Source: Chloroflexota bacterium
GTDB taxonomy: Bacteria; Chloroflexota; Ktedonobacteria; Ktedonobacterales; JADMIN01
NCBI GenBank assembly: GCA_021323855.1
Contig: JAJPKE010000023.1
Coordinates: 185,511 to 249,510 of the forward strand
Reading direction: 5' to 3'
DNA: 64,000 bases
Shown here: positions 26,570 to 35,346 of the stretch, one piece after another
How positions within the stretch are numbered: the first letter of the stretch is position 1
Layout: every line of letters begins with the position of its first letter
Notes under the pieces: model-generated
Seen by the model: only the letters and a program-made list of their open reading frames with translations
The model's database searches: none
Told to the model about the DNA's origin: nothing
Translations under genes and position numbers: made by a program

Positions 26570-27253
26570 ATGCGTATTCTGGTGATCGAAGACAACCACC
26601 GCCTCAATAGTTCGCTGGCGGCAAGCCTCACGCATGAGGGATACAGTGTTGATAGCGCCTACGACGGCCAGGAGGGACAAGACCTGGCCGAAATGACACC
26701 CTATGACCTGATTATCCTCGATATTTTGTTGCCAGAAAAAGATGGGTTGGAGGTCTGCCGGGACCTGCGGCGGCGGCGCGTGCAGACGCCAATTCTCTTG
26801 CTGACGGCGCGCGATAGCGTGGATGACCGTGTTCAGGGGTTGGATTGCGGCGCCGACGATTACCTGGTGAAACCGTTTGCCATGCGCGAACTGCTGGCGC
26901 GCTTGCGCGCGTTGCTGCGCCGCCAGCAGCCCTACTCATCCGGGCGGCTGACGGCGGGAGACCTGGTGATGGACCCTACCACCCATACGGTTGAGCGCGA
27001 AGGGCAACCCATCGAGTTGACGCCGAGAGAGTTCGCGTTGCTCGAATACCTGTTGTATCACGCGAACCAGGTCGTCACACGCGACATGATCGAGCAGCAC
27101 ATCTGGAATTATGACTTTGAGTGCGAATCAAACGTGATTGATGTCTATGTTCGCCGCTTGCGCCGCAAGATAGACGATCCGTTTGCCGTCAAGCTGCTCT
27201 CCACGGTGCGCGGCATTGGCTATCGCCTGCAACGACCGGCAGAGCGAGGCTGA
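26570..27253 (+). CDS. OmpR/PhoB-family response regulator
   Basis: A 227-residue two-domain regulator. The receiver domain (1-115) has the acidic pair in VIEDN, phospho-acceptor Asp51 in DLIILDILLPEKDG, the T of LLTARDS and Lys in YLVKPF. The C-terminal winged helix (~128-225) shows LTPREFALLEYLLYHANQVVTRDMIEQHIW, and VDVYVRRLRRKID with a TVRGIGYRL wing, as in OmpR/PhoB. ATG 26570 follows GAGGA; an upstream in-frame ATG at 26486 adds unrelated residues. The sensor kinase starts 4 bp after its stop. Confidence 0.96.
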   Translation: MRILVIEDNHRLNSSLAASLTHEGYSVDSAYDGQEGQDLAEMTPYDLIILDILLPEKDGLEVCRDLRRRRVQTPILLLTARDSVDDRVQGLDCGADDYLVKPFAMRELLARLRALLRRQQPYSSGRLTAGDLVMDPTTHTVEREGQPIELTPREFALLEYLLYHANQVVTRDMIEQHIWNYDFECESNVIDVYVRRLRRKIDDPFAVKLLSTVRGIGYRLQRPAERG

Positions 27254-27257
27254 GCCT

Positions 27258-29393
27258 ATGAATGACCCTACGAGCGCCATGAATCCCACACAACGACCGG
27301 AGCCGCATCACTTCCATGAACACTTCCGCGTGCCACTGACCTCCAGCGTGCGCGCACGGCTGACACTCTGGTATCTGGCGGTGATGGCGGTGATCGTGGT
27401 CGTCTTTGGTGGCAGCCTCTATGCGACGCAAACGTTCCTCAACGCCGACGCCGCAGAGAGCCGGCTGGAAGCGCAGTTGTACCAGGATAGCCAGCAATTT
27501 GCGCAGACCTATAAACAGGCGCTACTGAACCAGCAGACGCTCAAGAACCTCCCGCTCGATGCCTCGGCGCAGGAGATGGTGGTGCTGCTGCGCCCGGACG
27601 GCAGCGTCCTGGATGCGCGCGGCCCGCTGACGAGCAGCGTGATGCAGCAGCTTCAGAGCAAAGCGGGGCAGAGCGCTGGCATGACCGATGTGACCATTCC
27701 GCAAACGCAAGCGCAATCTCATACACACGGCTGGTGGGGTGGTGGGAATGGTTGGTGGAGCGGTGGCAACACCTATCGCGTGCTGATAACGCCAGTGCTG
27801 AGCCAGAATGCGCGCGTCGCTACCCTGGTGGTGGGATTGCAGCGCCAGGATACGATTCCGCTCTTCGCCATCTGGCTCTTCTGGGGCAGCGCCGCGTTGC
27901 TGGTCGCCGCGATTGGCGGCTACTGGCTGGCGGGCAAGGTGTTGCAGCCAGTGAAGATGATTACGCGCACCGCCAACGAGATCAACGCGACCGATCTGCG
28001 CCGCCGCCTGCATTTGCAGCGGCGCGATGAATTCGGCGAGCTGGCTGCCACCTTCGACCGCATGCTGGCGCGCCTGGAGGCCGCTTTCAAGCGCCAGGCG
28101 CAGTTCACCGCCGACGCCAGCCATGAACTGCGCACGCCGCTCACCGTCATGAACCTGGAAATCAACCGCGCGCTGACGCAAGTGGAGCAGCCCGAAGATT
28201 ACCGGCAGGTGCTTGAACAGGTGCAGGCGGAGAATGAGCAACTGATTGCAATGGTCAACGGTCTGTTGCTGCTGGCGCGCGCCGATACTGGGCAGATGAC
28301 GATGGAGTGGCAGGAGGTTGACCTGAGCGATATCGCGCTGGCCTGCGTCGAACGCCTGCTGCCGCTGGCCCAGCGCAGCCACATCACCCTGGCGACCGGA
28401 GACTTGCCGGAGGTGCTGGTCCGTGGCGACCCGCGCTATCTTGGGCAGATGCTCACTAACCTCATCGAGAACGGCATCAAATATAGCAGCGGTATCGGCA
28501 AGCGCGTGCATGTGGAACTGGCTAGCGAGCAGGACCGCTGGGCAGTGGTGCGCGTGCGCGATGACGGCCCCGGCATTTCCGAGGAACACCTGCCCTATCT
28601 CTTCGAGCGATTCTATCGCGTGGATAAGGCACGCTCGCATCGGCGGGCGGAGCCAGGCAAAAGCAATGGGACAGAAGATGAAGAATCCGGCGGCACCGGG
28701 CTGGGCCTCTCCATTGTGCAATGGATTGTGCAAGCGCATGGCGGCGAGCTACGGGTGGAGAGCGCCAGCGGCGCCGGCTCGCTCTTTGAGGTATACCTGC
28801 CGCTGCTGCACAGCGCGCAAGCATGGAATAATGAGGAACCCATCGCAAATGCGCCTGATGACAAATCCATGACAAAACCCAGCGGCAATATTCACGATGC
28901 TGTCATCTCCGCCTCCTATACTGTGCCTGCACCATTGAGTAGCATCAACAGCAATAGCAGTCACAGTAAAGGGGTTCTCATGAGCCAGATTCCGTTGCGG
29001 CAACAGGCCAGCACGTTCATCGCCTTCCGTGTGATCGTCGTCTGCCAGGCGATTGTCTTTTTTCTGGCGGCGGCGCTGCACACCGGCGTCTTCGGCGTGC
29101 CATCCCTCCCGCCCGCCATGATCGTCGAGGGTCTCTGTGGCATCGGCTGCGTCATCAGCGCCTATGGCATCTTTACACGCAAGACCTGGGCGCCGGGGGC
29201 CGCTGTCATCATCCAGATACTTATCCTCCTGGCCGTCTTGCTTGGCGTCTTTGTGATCCTCTCCAGCCCGGATATCCGCACAGCATTGAACCTTGCGCTG
29301 CATGCTATCATGCTGGCGCTGATCGTGCCCGGATTGGCGCTGCTCGCTATCCCAGGCACACGCGCGGCGCTCAGGAGCGATCATGCAGCATAG
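27258..29393 (+). CDS. Sensor histidine kinase with C-terminal extra membrane domain
   Basis: 711 residues. TM1 (~35-58), a periplasmic sensor loop with a His/Gly/Trp-rich patch (~155-170), TM2 (~200-226), HAMP (~226-280), HisKA with phospho-acceptor His289 in FTADASHELRTPL, and HATPase with N box NLIENGIKYS, G1 DDGPGI, F box RFYRVDKARS and G2 GGTGLGLS, ending EVYLPLL near 517. The frame does not stop there: it runs through a ~55-residue low-complexity linker into a 137-residue four-TM domain beginning MSQIPLRQQ (residue 575). That linker overlaps a TTGTCAT box and a good ribosome-binding site, so the membrane part may be made separately. ATG 27258 is 4 bp after the regulator. Confidence 0.9.
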   Translation: MNDPTSAMNPTQRPEPHHFHEHFRVPLTSSVRARLTLWYLAVMAVIVVVFGGSLYATQTFLNADAAESRLEAQLYQDSQQFAQTYKQALLNQQTLKNLPLDASAQEMVVLLRPDGSVLDARGPLTSSVMQQLQSKAGQSAGMTDVTIPQTQAQSHTHGWWGGGNGWWSGGNTYRVLITPVLSQNARVATLVVGLQRQDTIPLFAIWLFWGSAALLVAAIGGYWLAGKVLQPVKMITRTANEINATDLRRRLHLQRRDEFGELAATFDRMLARLEAAFKRQAQFTADASHELRTPLTVMNLEINRALTQVEQPEDYRQVLEQVQAENEQLIAMVNGLLLLARADTGQMTMEWQEVDLSDIALACVERLLPLAQRSHITLATGDLPEVLVRGDPRYLGQMLTNLIENGIKYSSGIGKRVHVELASEQDRWAVVRVRDDGPGISEEHLPYLFERFYRVDKARSHRRAEPGKSNGTEDEESGGTGLGLSIVQWIVQAHGGELRVESASGAGSLFEVYLPLLHSAQAWNNEEPIANAPDDKSMTKPSGNIHDAVISASYTVPAPLSSINSNSSHSKGVLMSQIPLRQQASTFIAFRVIVVCQAIVFFLAAALHTGVFGVPSLPPAMIVEGLCGIGCVISAYGIFTRKTWAPGAAVIIQILILLAVLLGVFVILSSPDIRTALNLALHAIMLALIVPGLALLAIPGTRAALRSDHAA
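28858..28875 (-). promoter_or_regulatory. Second TTGTCAT-N4-TTGTCAT box, inside the kinase frame
   Basis: On the plus strand it reads ATGACAA-ATCC-ATGACAA, so on the minus strand it is TTGTCAT-GGAT-TTGTCAT, the same 7-4-7 element as upstream of the regulator. A plus-strand CTGTCAT half-site at 28900-28906 lies 10 bp before a TATACT -10-like word at 28917-28922. Together they look like a promoter for the frame starting at 28980. Confidence 0.55.
28980..29393 (+). other. Possible separately translated four-TM protein within the kinase frame
   Basis: An in-frame ATG at 28980 has AAAGGGG at 28968-28974, 5 bp upstream, better than most start sites in the window. From it a 137-residue protein with four hydrophobic segments (RVIVVCQAIVFFLAAAL; MIVEGLCGIGCVISAYGIF; AAVIIQILILLAVLLGVFVIL; ALHAIMLALIVPGLALLAI) would be made. 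I cannot tell whether it is made only as part of the kinase, only alone, or both ways. Confidence 0.5.
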
Positions 29394-30831
29394 CCAGGTC
29401 AAGAATATAATGGCGCTTCCAGAGGCGCAGACGACGCTCTCGAACTGGAGCAAGACGGGACATTCGCCTTGCTATCACATCGCGGCAAGGGATGTCGCGG
29501 ATATCCAGGAGGCGCTGGCGGTCGCTCGTGCGCAGCAACTCACAGTGATTCCGCATGGCGCGGGGCATAGCTATACGGATGCGGCGCTGAATACCGGTGG
29601 CATCGTGCTTGACCTCACGCCGATGAATCGCATCCTCGCCTGGGACGCCGGGCAGGGCATCATGCGAGTGGAACCAGGCGTGACACTGCGCGATATGCTG
29701 CGCGCCTCCTGGAAGGATGGCTGGTGGCCATTCGCCACGCCCTCCACGCCGGAGGTCACTATCGGCGGCTGCGTCGCTATGAACGTGATGGGGAAGAATG
29801 CCTGGAAGGATGGCGCGTTTGGCGACCACGTGCTGGCGCTAGACGTGCTACTCGCCAGCGGCGAAACTATGACATTGACACCGCAGGGCGACGCCCAACT
29901 CTTTCGGGCGTTCGTCGGCGGCGTGGGGCTGCTCGGCGTCATCACCGCGATCACGATGCAACTCCAGCGGTTGCCCTCCGGGCGCGTGACCATCCAGCGC
30001 CGCGCTGCCGCCTCACTAGCCGGGATATTCACGCTATTTTCTGAACTGCGCCAAGAAAGCGATTTCATCGAAGCCTGGCTGGACGGATTTGCTGAAGGCG
30101 GGCAGCTTGGGCGCGGCCATGTCACCGCTGCTACGATGACCCATACCGCCGGAAAGCCACAGTTCCGCTTCCCATCTCCTGGCCTCCGCGATCAGCTAGC
30201 AGTGTCGTTCACGCGCCGGTTTGGTGGTCTTTACCGGCCATTGTTTCTCACGAGCATCCCAATTGCCAACCACATCAAATACTGGCAGGGCAGATGGGAG
30301 GGCCGAAAGCCGCAACAGCGGTCGCTGCTGCCCTATACCTACTATTCGCCGGCGGCCTTTGCTGGCTATCATGTGATGCTCCCACAAGGAGTGGAGACGT
30401 TTCAGGCGTTCGTCTCCGGCCAGCAGGCGCAAACTGATTTTGCGGATGTCTTGCGCTATTCGCAGCAACACGGGTACACGCCGATCTGGTGTATCATCAA
30501 GCAGCACCGGCGCGACCCATCGCTGCTGAGCTATCAGCTTGACGGATTTTCGCTCGAATTGAACTATCCGCGCACGGCTCGCCGGTCGCGCGGCGGGAAG
30601 ACGCTGGAAGATGTGCTGCGGCAGATGATCGAGATGGTCGTCGCAGCGGGCGGCAGATTCTATCTCGCCAAAGACCATTTCATGACAGCAGAACAGTATC
30701 GCCGCAGCATTGGCGCTGAGACGGTGGATACGTTCTTAGACCTCAAACGACGCTATGATCCAGAGGCAGTGTTTCAATCAGACCTGTTTCAGCGTTTGTT
30801 CCAGCCAGCGCCGCAGCAACAGGGAGGCTGA
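29383..30831 (+). CDS. FAD-linked oxidase (VAO/DprE1-like)
   Basis: A 482-residue FAD-binding_4 flavoprotein. The FAD domain (~25-200) has VIPHGAGHSYTDAALNTGGIVLDLTPMNRI, VEPGVTLRDML and the phosphate loop TPEVTIGGCVAMNVMGKNAWKDGAFGDHVL. The C-terminal half resembles aldonolactone oxidase/DprE1-type enzymes and ends with the expected DTFLDLKRRYDPEAVFQSDLFQRL. No His- or Cys-based 8-alpha linkage is obvious. The ATG lies 11 bp inside the kinase gene end, behind AGGAG, which implies translational coupling. Substrate unknown; a sugar alcohol or polyprenyl-linked sugar is the family guess. Confidence 0.88.
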   Translation: MQHSQVKNIMALPEAQTTLSNWSKTGHSPCYHIAARDVADIQEALAVARAQQLTVIPHGAGHSYTDAALNTGGIVLDLTPMNRILAWDAGQGIMRVEPGVTLRDMLRASWKDGWWPFATPSTPEVTIGGCVAMNVMGKNAWKDGAFGDHVLALDVLLASGETMTLTPQGDAQLFRAFVGGVGLLGVITAITMQLQRLPSGRVTIQRRAAASLAGIFTLFSELRQESDFIEAWLDGFAEGGQLGRGHVTAATMTHTAGKPQFRFPSPGLRDQLAVSFTRRFGGLYRPLFLTSIPIANHIKYWQGRWEGRKPQQRSLLPYTYYSPAAFAGYHVMLPQGVETFQAFVSGQQAQTDFADVLRYSQQHGYTPIWCIIKQHRRDPSLLSYQLDGFSLELNYPRTARRSRGGKTLEDVLRQMIEMVVAAGGRFYLAKDHFMTAEQYRRSIGAETVDTFLDLKRRYDPEAVFQSDLFQRLFQPAPQQQGG

Positions 30832-30833
30832 CC

Positions 30834-31436
30834 TTGCTCCCATTGATCTACACCAATATCTGGGCCGCTGCTCTCTTCGTCCTCGCCTGCCTGGTATGGA
30901 ATGTGCCGGAAGCGGTGGGAATGCTCAAACAAACCGCGAAGGCAGCCAGAAAAGACGCCGCAGTCGCAGATCGCGGCTCGCTGGTCGTCCTACTCACACT
31001 CCTCTGGCTAGGTCTGGCGTTGAACTTTTTGCTGGCGTGGCTCGCGCCTGCGGCGGCGATAGACTGGCAGCGAATGCTGCTCTTGCTGCTGGGCATCGCG
31101 CTGATACTGCTCGGCGTCGCGCTCCGCTGGTATGCCATCCGGACGCTGGGACGCTACTTCACCCGCGATGTCGCCGTCTCCGCAGAGCAAACCGTAGTGC
31201 AGCGGGGACCCTATCGCCTGATCCGCCATCCTTCGTATAGCGGCACCTTCCTGACGATGCTCGGCGTGGGGCTGGCGATGACCAACTGGGCCAGCCTGGT
31301 CGCCCTGCTCGCCTGCGTCTTCGCTGGGCATCTCTACCGCGTGCGGGTTGAGGAACAGGCGCTCGTCCGCGCCATTGGCCGGCCATATAGCGATTATATG
31401 CGCCACACCAAACGCTTCATTCCCCTGGTGTTCTAG
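30834..31436 (+). CDS. Isoprenylcysteine carboxyl methyltransferase (ICMT/PEMT) family membrane protein
   Basis: A 200-residue membrane methyltransferase. Two to three N-terminal TM helices are followed by LGRYFTRDVAVSAEQTVVQRGPYRLIRHPSYSG, the SAM-binding signature of the ICMT/PEMT family, a further hydrophobic hairpin and the EEQALVRAIGRPYSDYMRHTKRFIP tail. It starts at TTG 30834, only 2 bp after the oxidase stop, with AGGGAGG upstream. The bacterial substrate is unknown; adjacency to the oxidase suggests a shared lipid- or isoprenoid-linked pathway, as inference. Confidence 0.88.
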   Translation: MLPLIYTNIWAAALFVLACLVWNVPEAVGMLKQTAKAARKDAAVADRGSLVVLLTLLWLGLALNFLLAWLAPAAAIDWQRMLLLLLGIALILLGVALRWYAIRTLGRYFTRDVAVSAEQTVVQRGPYRLIRHPSYSGTFLTMLGVGLAMTNWASLVALLACVFAGHLYRVRVEEQALVRAIGRPYSDYMRHTKRFIPLVF

Positions 31437-31463
31437 ACTGGTATTCGAGAAAGCGAGCGAAAC

Positions 31464-32636
31464 ATGCGTCGAGTGGTGCGCAGGGCCGCGCAGGCTGCGG
31501 CGTTTGGCGCAGGCGCGGCGGCGCTCTTGACGCTGCCGGTGGCGCTGGAAGCCAGGTTGAAACGCGCCACGCGACCGCTGACGGATGAGTGGCAGCGCCT
31601 ACCTATCGAGCCGCGCGGCGAGACGCTGCTCGGCATGAGCTTTCGCTCGCCGCAGGTAGACGCGCTGGGGTTGGATGCGCGCGCCACGCTGCATACCTTG
31701 CTGTCCTATCCGTTCCAACTCATCCGCCTGGGAGCTTACTGGAATCGCATCGAACCGGAGCCGGGCGCGTTTCAGACCGCCGCGCTCGATTGGCAGATAG
31801 ACGCCGCCGAACGAGCGGGGAAGCAGATCATCCTCTGTCTCGGTCCGCTGAAGACCTTCGGCTATCCAGAGTTCTTTGTGCCCGCGCATCGCCTGCAACA
31901 GCCGTTCCCGGAACATACGCGCATCACACCCTCTGCGTATCCATCCTTGCTGGCGGCGGCAACCGACTTCATTGCGCGCCTCGTCGAGCGGTATCGCCAG
32001 CACGAAAGCATCGTCGCCTGGCAACTGGAACACGAGGCCGTTGATCCGCTTGGCGTGGAACATTCCTGGCGCATGGACGCCTCATTTGTCGCCAAAGAAG
32101 CCGAAGCTGTGAGAGCAACCGACCCCAACAGGCCGCTGATGATGAATGGCTTCCTGGCGGCCTCGCTGCCAGTGCTGCTCTCTCAGTGGTGGCAAACACG
32201 CGACCAGGGCGATTCACTGGCCATCGCAGAGCGGATGGCTGATATCATCGGCATTGACTATTACCCGCGCCACGCCGTGATGGCGCTCGGCAGCCGGACG
32301 CTCTACCTGGATGGCAGCCGGGGTTCGTGGCAGCAGCGCAGGTGGAAGCGGCTGCTTGCACGGGCGCACGCGCGCGGGCAAAAGGTGATGGTCGCGGAGG
32401 GGCAGGCGGAGCCGTGGGAAGCGGTGACGACGCCGCCCAACCCGGACCGCCAGGGCATGTATAGTTGCTTGCCGCAGCATGTCATCGAGAACTACAACGC
32501 CTGCATGCGCCGATCCCAGCATGGTGCCTCGCTCTACGCCTATCTCTTTTGGGGTGCGGAATACTGGCTCGTGCGGCAGCAGAGCGGCGACCTAAGCTAC
32601 ATGCAGGCGTTCGCGCGTCTCCTCGATCAGGCCTGA
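31464..32636 (+). CDS. Glycoside-hydrolase-like TIM-barrel protein (clan GH-A type)
   Basis: 390 residues. A twin-arginine-free hydrophobic N-terminus (residues ~8-27, AAAFGAGAAALLTLPVAL) may be an export signal or anchor. The barrel shows FQLIRLGAYWNRIEPEPG, the probable acid/base Glu in VAWQLEHEAVDP, DIIGIDYYPR, and a probable nucleophile Glu in KVMVAEGQAEPW, the arrangement of GH-A glycosidases such as GH5, GH35 and GH42. I cannot assign the family number or substrate. It follows the methyltransferase gene by 27 bp and closes this run of plus-strand genes. Confidence 0.75.
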   Translation: MRRVVRRAAQAAAFGAGAAALLTLPVALEARLKRATRPLTDEWQRLPIEPRGETLLGMSFRSPQVDALGLDARATLHTLLSYPFQLIRLGAYWNRIEPEPGAFQTAALDWQIDAAERAGKQIILCLGPLKTFGYPEFFVPAHRLQQPFPEHTRITPSAYPSLLAAATDFIARLVERYRQHESIVAWQLEHEAVDPLGVEHSWRMDASFVAKEAEAVRATDPNRPLMMNGFLAASLPVLLSQWWQTRDQGDSLAIAERMADIIGIDYYPRHAVMALGSRTLYLDGSRGSWQQRRWKRLLARAHARGQKVMVAEGQAEPWEAVTTPPNPDRQGMYSCLPQHVIENYNACMRRSQHGASLYAYLFWGAEYWLVRQQSGDLSYMQAFARLLDQA

Positions 32637-32662
32637 CCCGTGAAATACGCGAGTTGGCGCGC

Positions 32663-33205
32663 TCAGCGCCCGGCCATCTGGTCAATACAGACCGTCACCA
32701 TCAGGATGAGGGCGTCATCCTGCCCTGGCTCGATGTCTACGCCGTAGGTGTCGCGCACCCGGAACCATTTCTTCGAGACCTCAGCGACACGCCTGCCGTC
32801 CTGAGTAATCTCATATTCATGGTCCAGGATGTTGCCTTTCGCCTCCATATCCGGCCCGCGCCCGGCCATATCTATCTTGAAGCGATCACGCACGACATTG
32901 ACGAGCGCTTTGTGAACTTCGGCAATCTTCTGGCCGTCGCGCTCGATGGCCATTGAATCGCGCGCCCGCAGCATCCGCTCCTGCACCTGGGCCACCACAT
33001 GCCCCTGGGCGTCTTCGAGGTTGAGCGTATTGCGCACCCGCAGCACCTTGCCATCCACTTTGAAGGCACGCTGGCCCCGGTCGGTCTCGATCCAGAAATC
33101 ATCGCCTATCGAAAGCAATTTTTCGCGCATCTGATAGCGGTGTGGTCCAGCAAACATGGCTTGCTGCTCTTGCTGTTGCTGTTCTTCATGGCGCCGGCGA
33201 AACAT
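32663..33205 (-). CDS. LURP-one-related (Tubby C-like) protein
   Basis: A 180-residue single-domain protein of the LURP-one/scramblase-like family: FRRRHEEQQQQEQQ, a Gln-rich start, then YQMREKLLSIGDDFWIETDRGQRAFKVDGK, LEDAQGHVVAQVQERM, and DHEYEITQDGRRVAEVSKKWFRVRDTYGVDI. The fold is a 12-strand barrel round a helix and probably binds lipid or membrane; bacterial roles are undefined. It is convergent with the glycoside-hydrolase-like gene (26 bp gap) and divergent from the GH15 gene. Confidence 0.88.
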   Translation of the reverse strand: MFRRRHEEQQQQEQQAMFAGPHRYQMREKLLSIGDDFWIETDRGQRAFKVDGKVLRVRNTLNLEDAQGHVVAQVQERMLRARDSMAIERDGQKIAEVHKALVNVVRDRFKIDMAGRGPDMEAKGNILDHEYEITQDGRRVAEVSKKWFRVRDTYGVDIEPGQDDALILMVTVCIDQMAGR

Positions 33206-33426
33206 AATATTGCCCCCTCTTTCTCCTGCTCATGGAAATCCCAACATTCTCCGGCGTCCGAGACTGCACGTTCCAGACCATGCCCACATTGCCTGGGAAA
33301 TCAGGCGCGCAAGGCGCTGGTCTAGGAATTGCAGGTCACAGTGCGGCGACACGGCAGGAGCGGTATTGAGCATGATCCCCATTTCTGTACACTTGTCTAT
33401 GCCCATCCATGTGAAAGAGGCGTCCA

Positions 33427-35346
33427 ATGAACCAACCGGACCAGTTTTCTCCTATCGCTGACCACGGCCTGATCGGTGACTTGCAAACCGCCGCGCTCGT
33501 CGCCACCGACGGCACCATTGATTTCTACTGCTGTCCGCGCTTCGATTCACCCAGCATCTTTGCCGCGCTGCTGGACCGCAAGCGTGGCGGCTACTTTCGC
33601 ATCGCCGCCGATGAACCGGACTGTGTGACCAAACAACTCTATTTTCCAGATTCCGCCATCCTGATTACCCGCTTCATGACGGATGAAGGTGTTGGTGAGG
33701 TCATTGACTTCATGCCGATTGACCAGCCCAAGATCGCTACGGCTCATCATGAGCTGGTGCGCCGTGTGCGCGTCGTTCGTGGCTCCATGCGTTTCTCGCT
33801 CGCCTGTGCGCCGCGCTTCGACTATGGCCGCCACGCGCATGAGCTGGCAATGGCTGAGCGTGGCGCCGTCTTCTCTACGCCAGACCTGACGTTGACCCTC
33901 CATGTGGACACGTCGCTGGCGACTGACCCCAGTTTGCATGCCGATACCACGCAGATGCCTGACGCGATGCAACTGACCCGGCGCGAGAATGACGTGTACG
34001 CCACCTTCACGCTGCACGCTGGGCAAGTGGCGACCGTCGTGCTGGAGTCCTCAGCGGAGAATCCACCGGGAACGATTTCCGCACATGCCGTCAATGACAT
34101 GATGCTAAAGACCGCCCAGTTCTGGCGCAACTGGCTTGAGCGCTCCACATACCGGGGGCGCTGGCGCGAGATGGTCAGCCGCTCTGCGATGACGCTCAAA
34201 CTGATGACCTACGCGCCCTCCGGTGCGCTGGTCGCCGCCATCACCACGGGCCTGCCTGAACAGATAGGCGGTGAGCGCAACTGGGACTATCGCTATACCT
34301 GGATCCGCGACGCCTCGTTCTCCGTCTATGCGCTGCTGGGACTTGGCTATACTGAAGAGGCGGGCGCCTTCCTGCAATGGGTCAATGATCGCGTCAAAGA
34401 ACACGCAGATGAGCACCGCGCCGCGCCGCCGCTGAAGATCATGTATCGTGTGGATGGCTCATCGGACCTACACGAAGAGGTGCTCGAGGATTACGAGGGC
34501 TATCTGGGTTCGCAGCCGGTACGCATCGGCAATGGCGCCTCCGACCAGCTTCAGCTCGACATTTACGGCGAACTGATGGATAGCATCTATCTGGCCGATA
34601 CCCAGGGTATCCGTGTGGGACATCCCGGCTGGATGCGCATCCGCGAAGTTCTCGCCTGGCTTAGCGACCACTGGGATCAGCCAGAGGAAGGCATCTGGGA
34701 GACGCGCGGCGGCCAGCAGCCGTTCGTCTATGGCCGGTTAATGTGCTGGCTAGCCTTCGACCGCGCCATACGCATTGCCAACCATCACGGGCTGCCAGCA
34801 GACCTGCCCCGCTGGATGGCAACGCGCGACGCCATCTATCAACAGATCATGGAGAAGGGCTGGAACGCCAAACGCGGCGCCTTCGTCCAGCATTATAACA
34901 CTGACGTACTCGACGCCGCGCTCTTGATGATGCCGTTGGTTGGCTTTGTCTCGCCGCAAGACCCCATGTGGCGCTCGACGCTACGCGCAATGGACGGGGA
35001 ACTGGTCTCCGATAGCCTGGTATATCGCTACAATCCCAGCGCCTCACCTGATGGGCTGCGCGGCCACGAAGGCACGTTCTCCATCGCGACGTACTGGTAT
35101 GTAGATGCGCTCGCCCGTTCGGGCAGGCTGGAAGAGGCGCGCTTCACCTTCGAGAAGATGGCAACCTATGCCAACCATGTCGGTCTCTTTGCCGAACAGA
35201 TCGGCCTCACCGGCGGACAGCAGGGGAACTTCCCGCAGGCGTTCACCCATCTGGCGCTTATCAATGCGGCGATCAATCTCAACTATCAACTCGACCACGG
35301 CGCCGGGCGTGTAGACCTCGATCAGGTGAGTTCAGCGCGCGGATAG
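33427..35346 (+). CDS. GH15 family glucoamylase/trehalase-like glycoside hydrolase
   Basis: 639 residues, no signal peptide. The N-terminal beta domain opens with IADHGLIGDLQTAALVATDGTIDFYCCPRFDSPSIFAALLD, the signature of the cytosolic GH15 group that includes actinobacterial and archaeal trehalases and glucoamylases. The (alpha/alpha)6 barrel has ERNWDYRYTWIRDASF, the acid EGIWETRGGQQPFVYG, and HEGTFSIATYWYVDAL. It cleaves alpha-linked glucose from the non-reducing end; trehalose or maltodextrin cannot be told apart here. AGAGG precedes the ATG. Its 3' end overlaps the convergent FGE gene by 15 bp. Confidence 0.92.
   Translation: MNQPDQFSPIADHGLIGDLQTAALVATDGTIDFYCCPRFDSPSIFAALLDRKRGGYFRIAADEPDCVTKQLYFPDSAILITRFMTDEGVGEVIDFMPIDQPKIATAHHELVRRVRVVRGSMRFSLACAPRFDYGRHAHELAMAERGAVFSTPDLTLTLHVDTSLATDPSLHADTTQMPDAMQLTRRENDVYATFTLHAGQVATVVLESSAENPPGTISAHAVNDMMLKTAQFWRNWLERSTYRGRWREMVSRSAMTLKLMTYAPSGALVAAITTGLPEQIGGERNWDYRYTWIRDASFSVYALLGLGYTEEAGAFLQWVNDRVKEHADEHRAAPPLKIMYRVDGSSDLHEEVLEDYEGYLGSQPVRIGNGASDQLQLDIYGELMDSIYLADTQGIRVGHPGWMRIREVLAWLSDHWDQPEEGIWETRGGQQPFVYGRLMCWLAFDRAIRIANHHGLPADLPRWMATRDAIYQQIMEKGWNAKRGAFVQHYNTDVLDAALLMMPLVGFVSPQDPMWRSTLRAMDGELVSDSLVYRYNPSASPDGLRGHEGTFSIATYWYVDALARSGRLEEARFTFEKMATYANHVGLFAEQIGLTGGQQGNFPQAFTHLALINAAINLNYQLDHGAGRVDLDQVSSARG

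Noticed and set aside
27522..28739. 405-codon minus-strand frame opposite the histidine kinase
   Set aside because: A shadow frame: composition is His/Gln/Arg-rich and unlike any family, whereas the plus strand encodes a textbook kinase.
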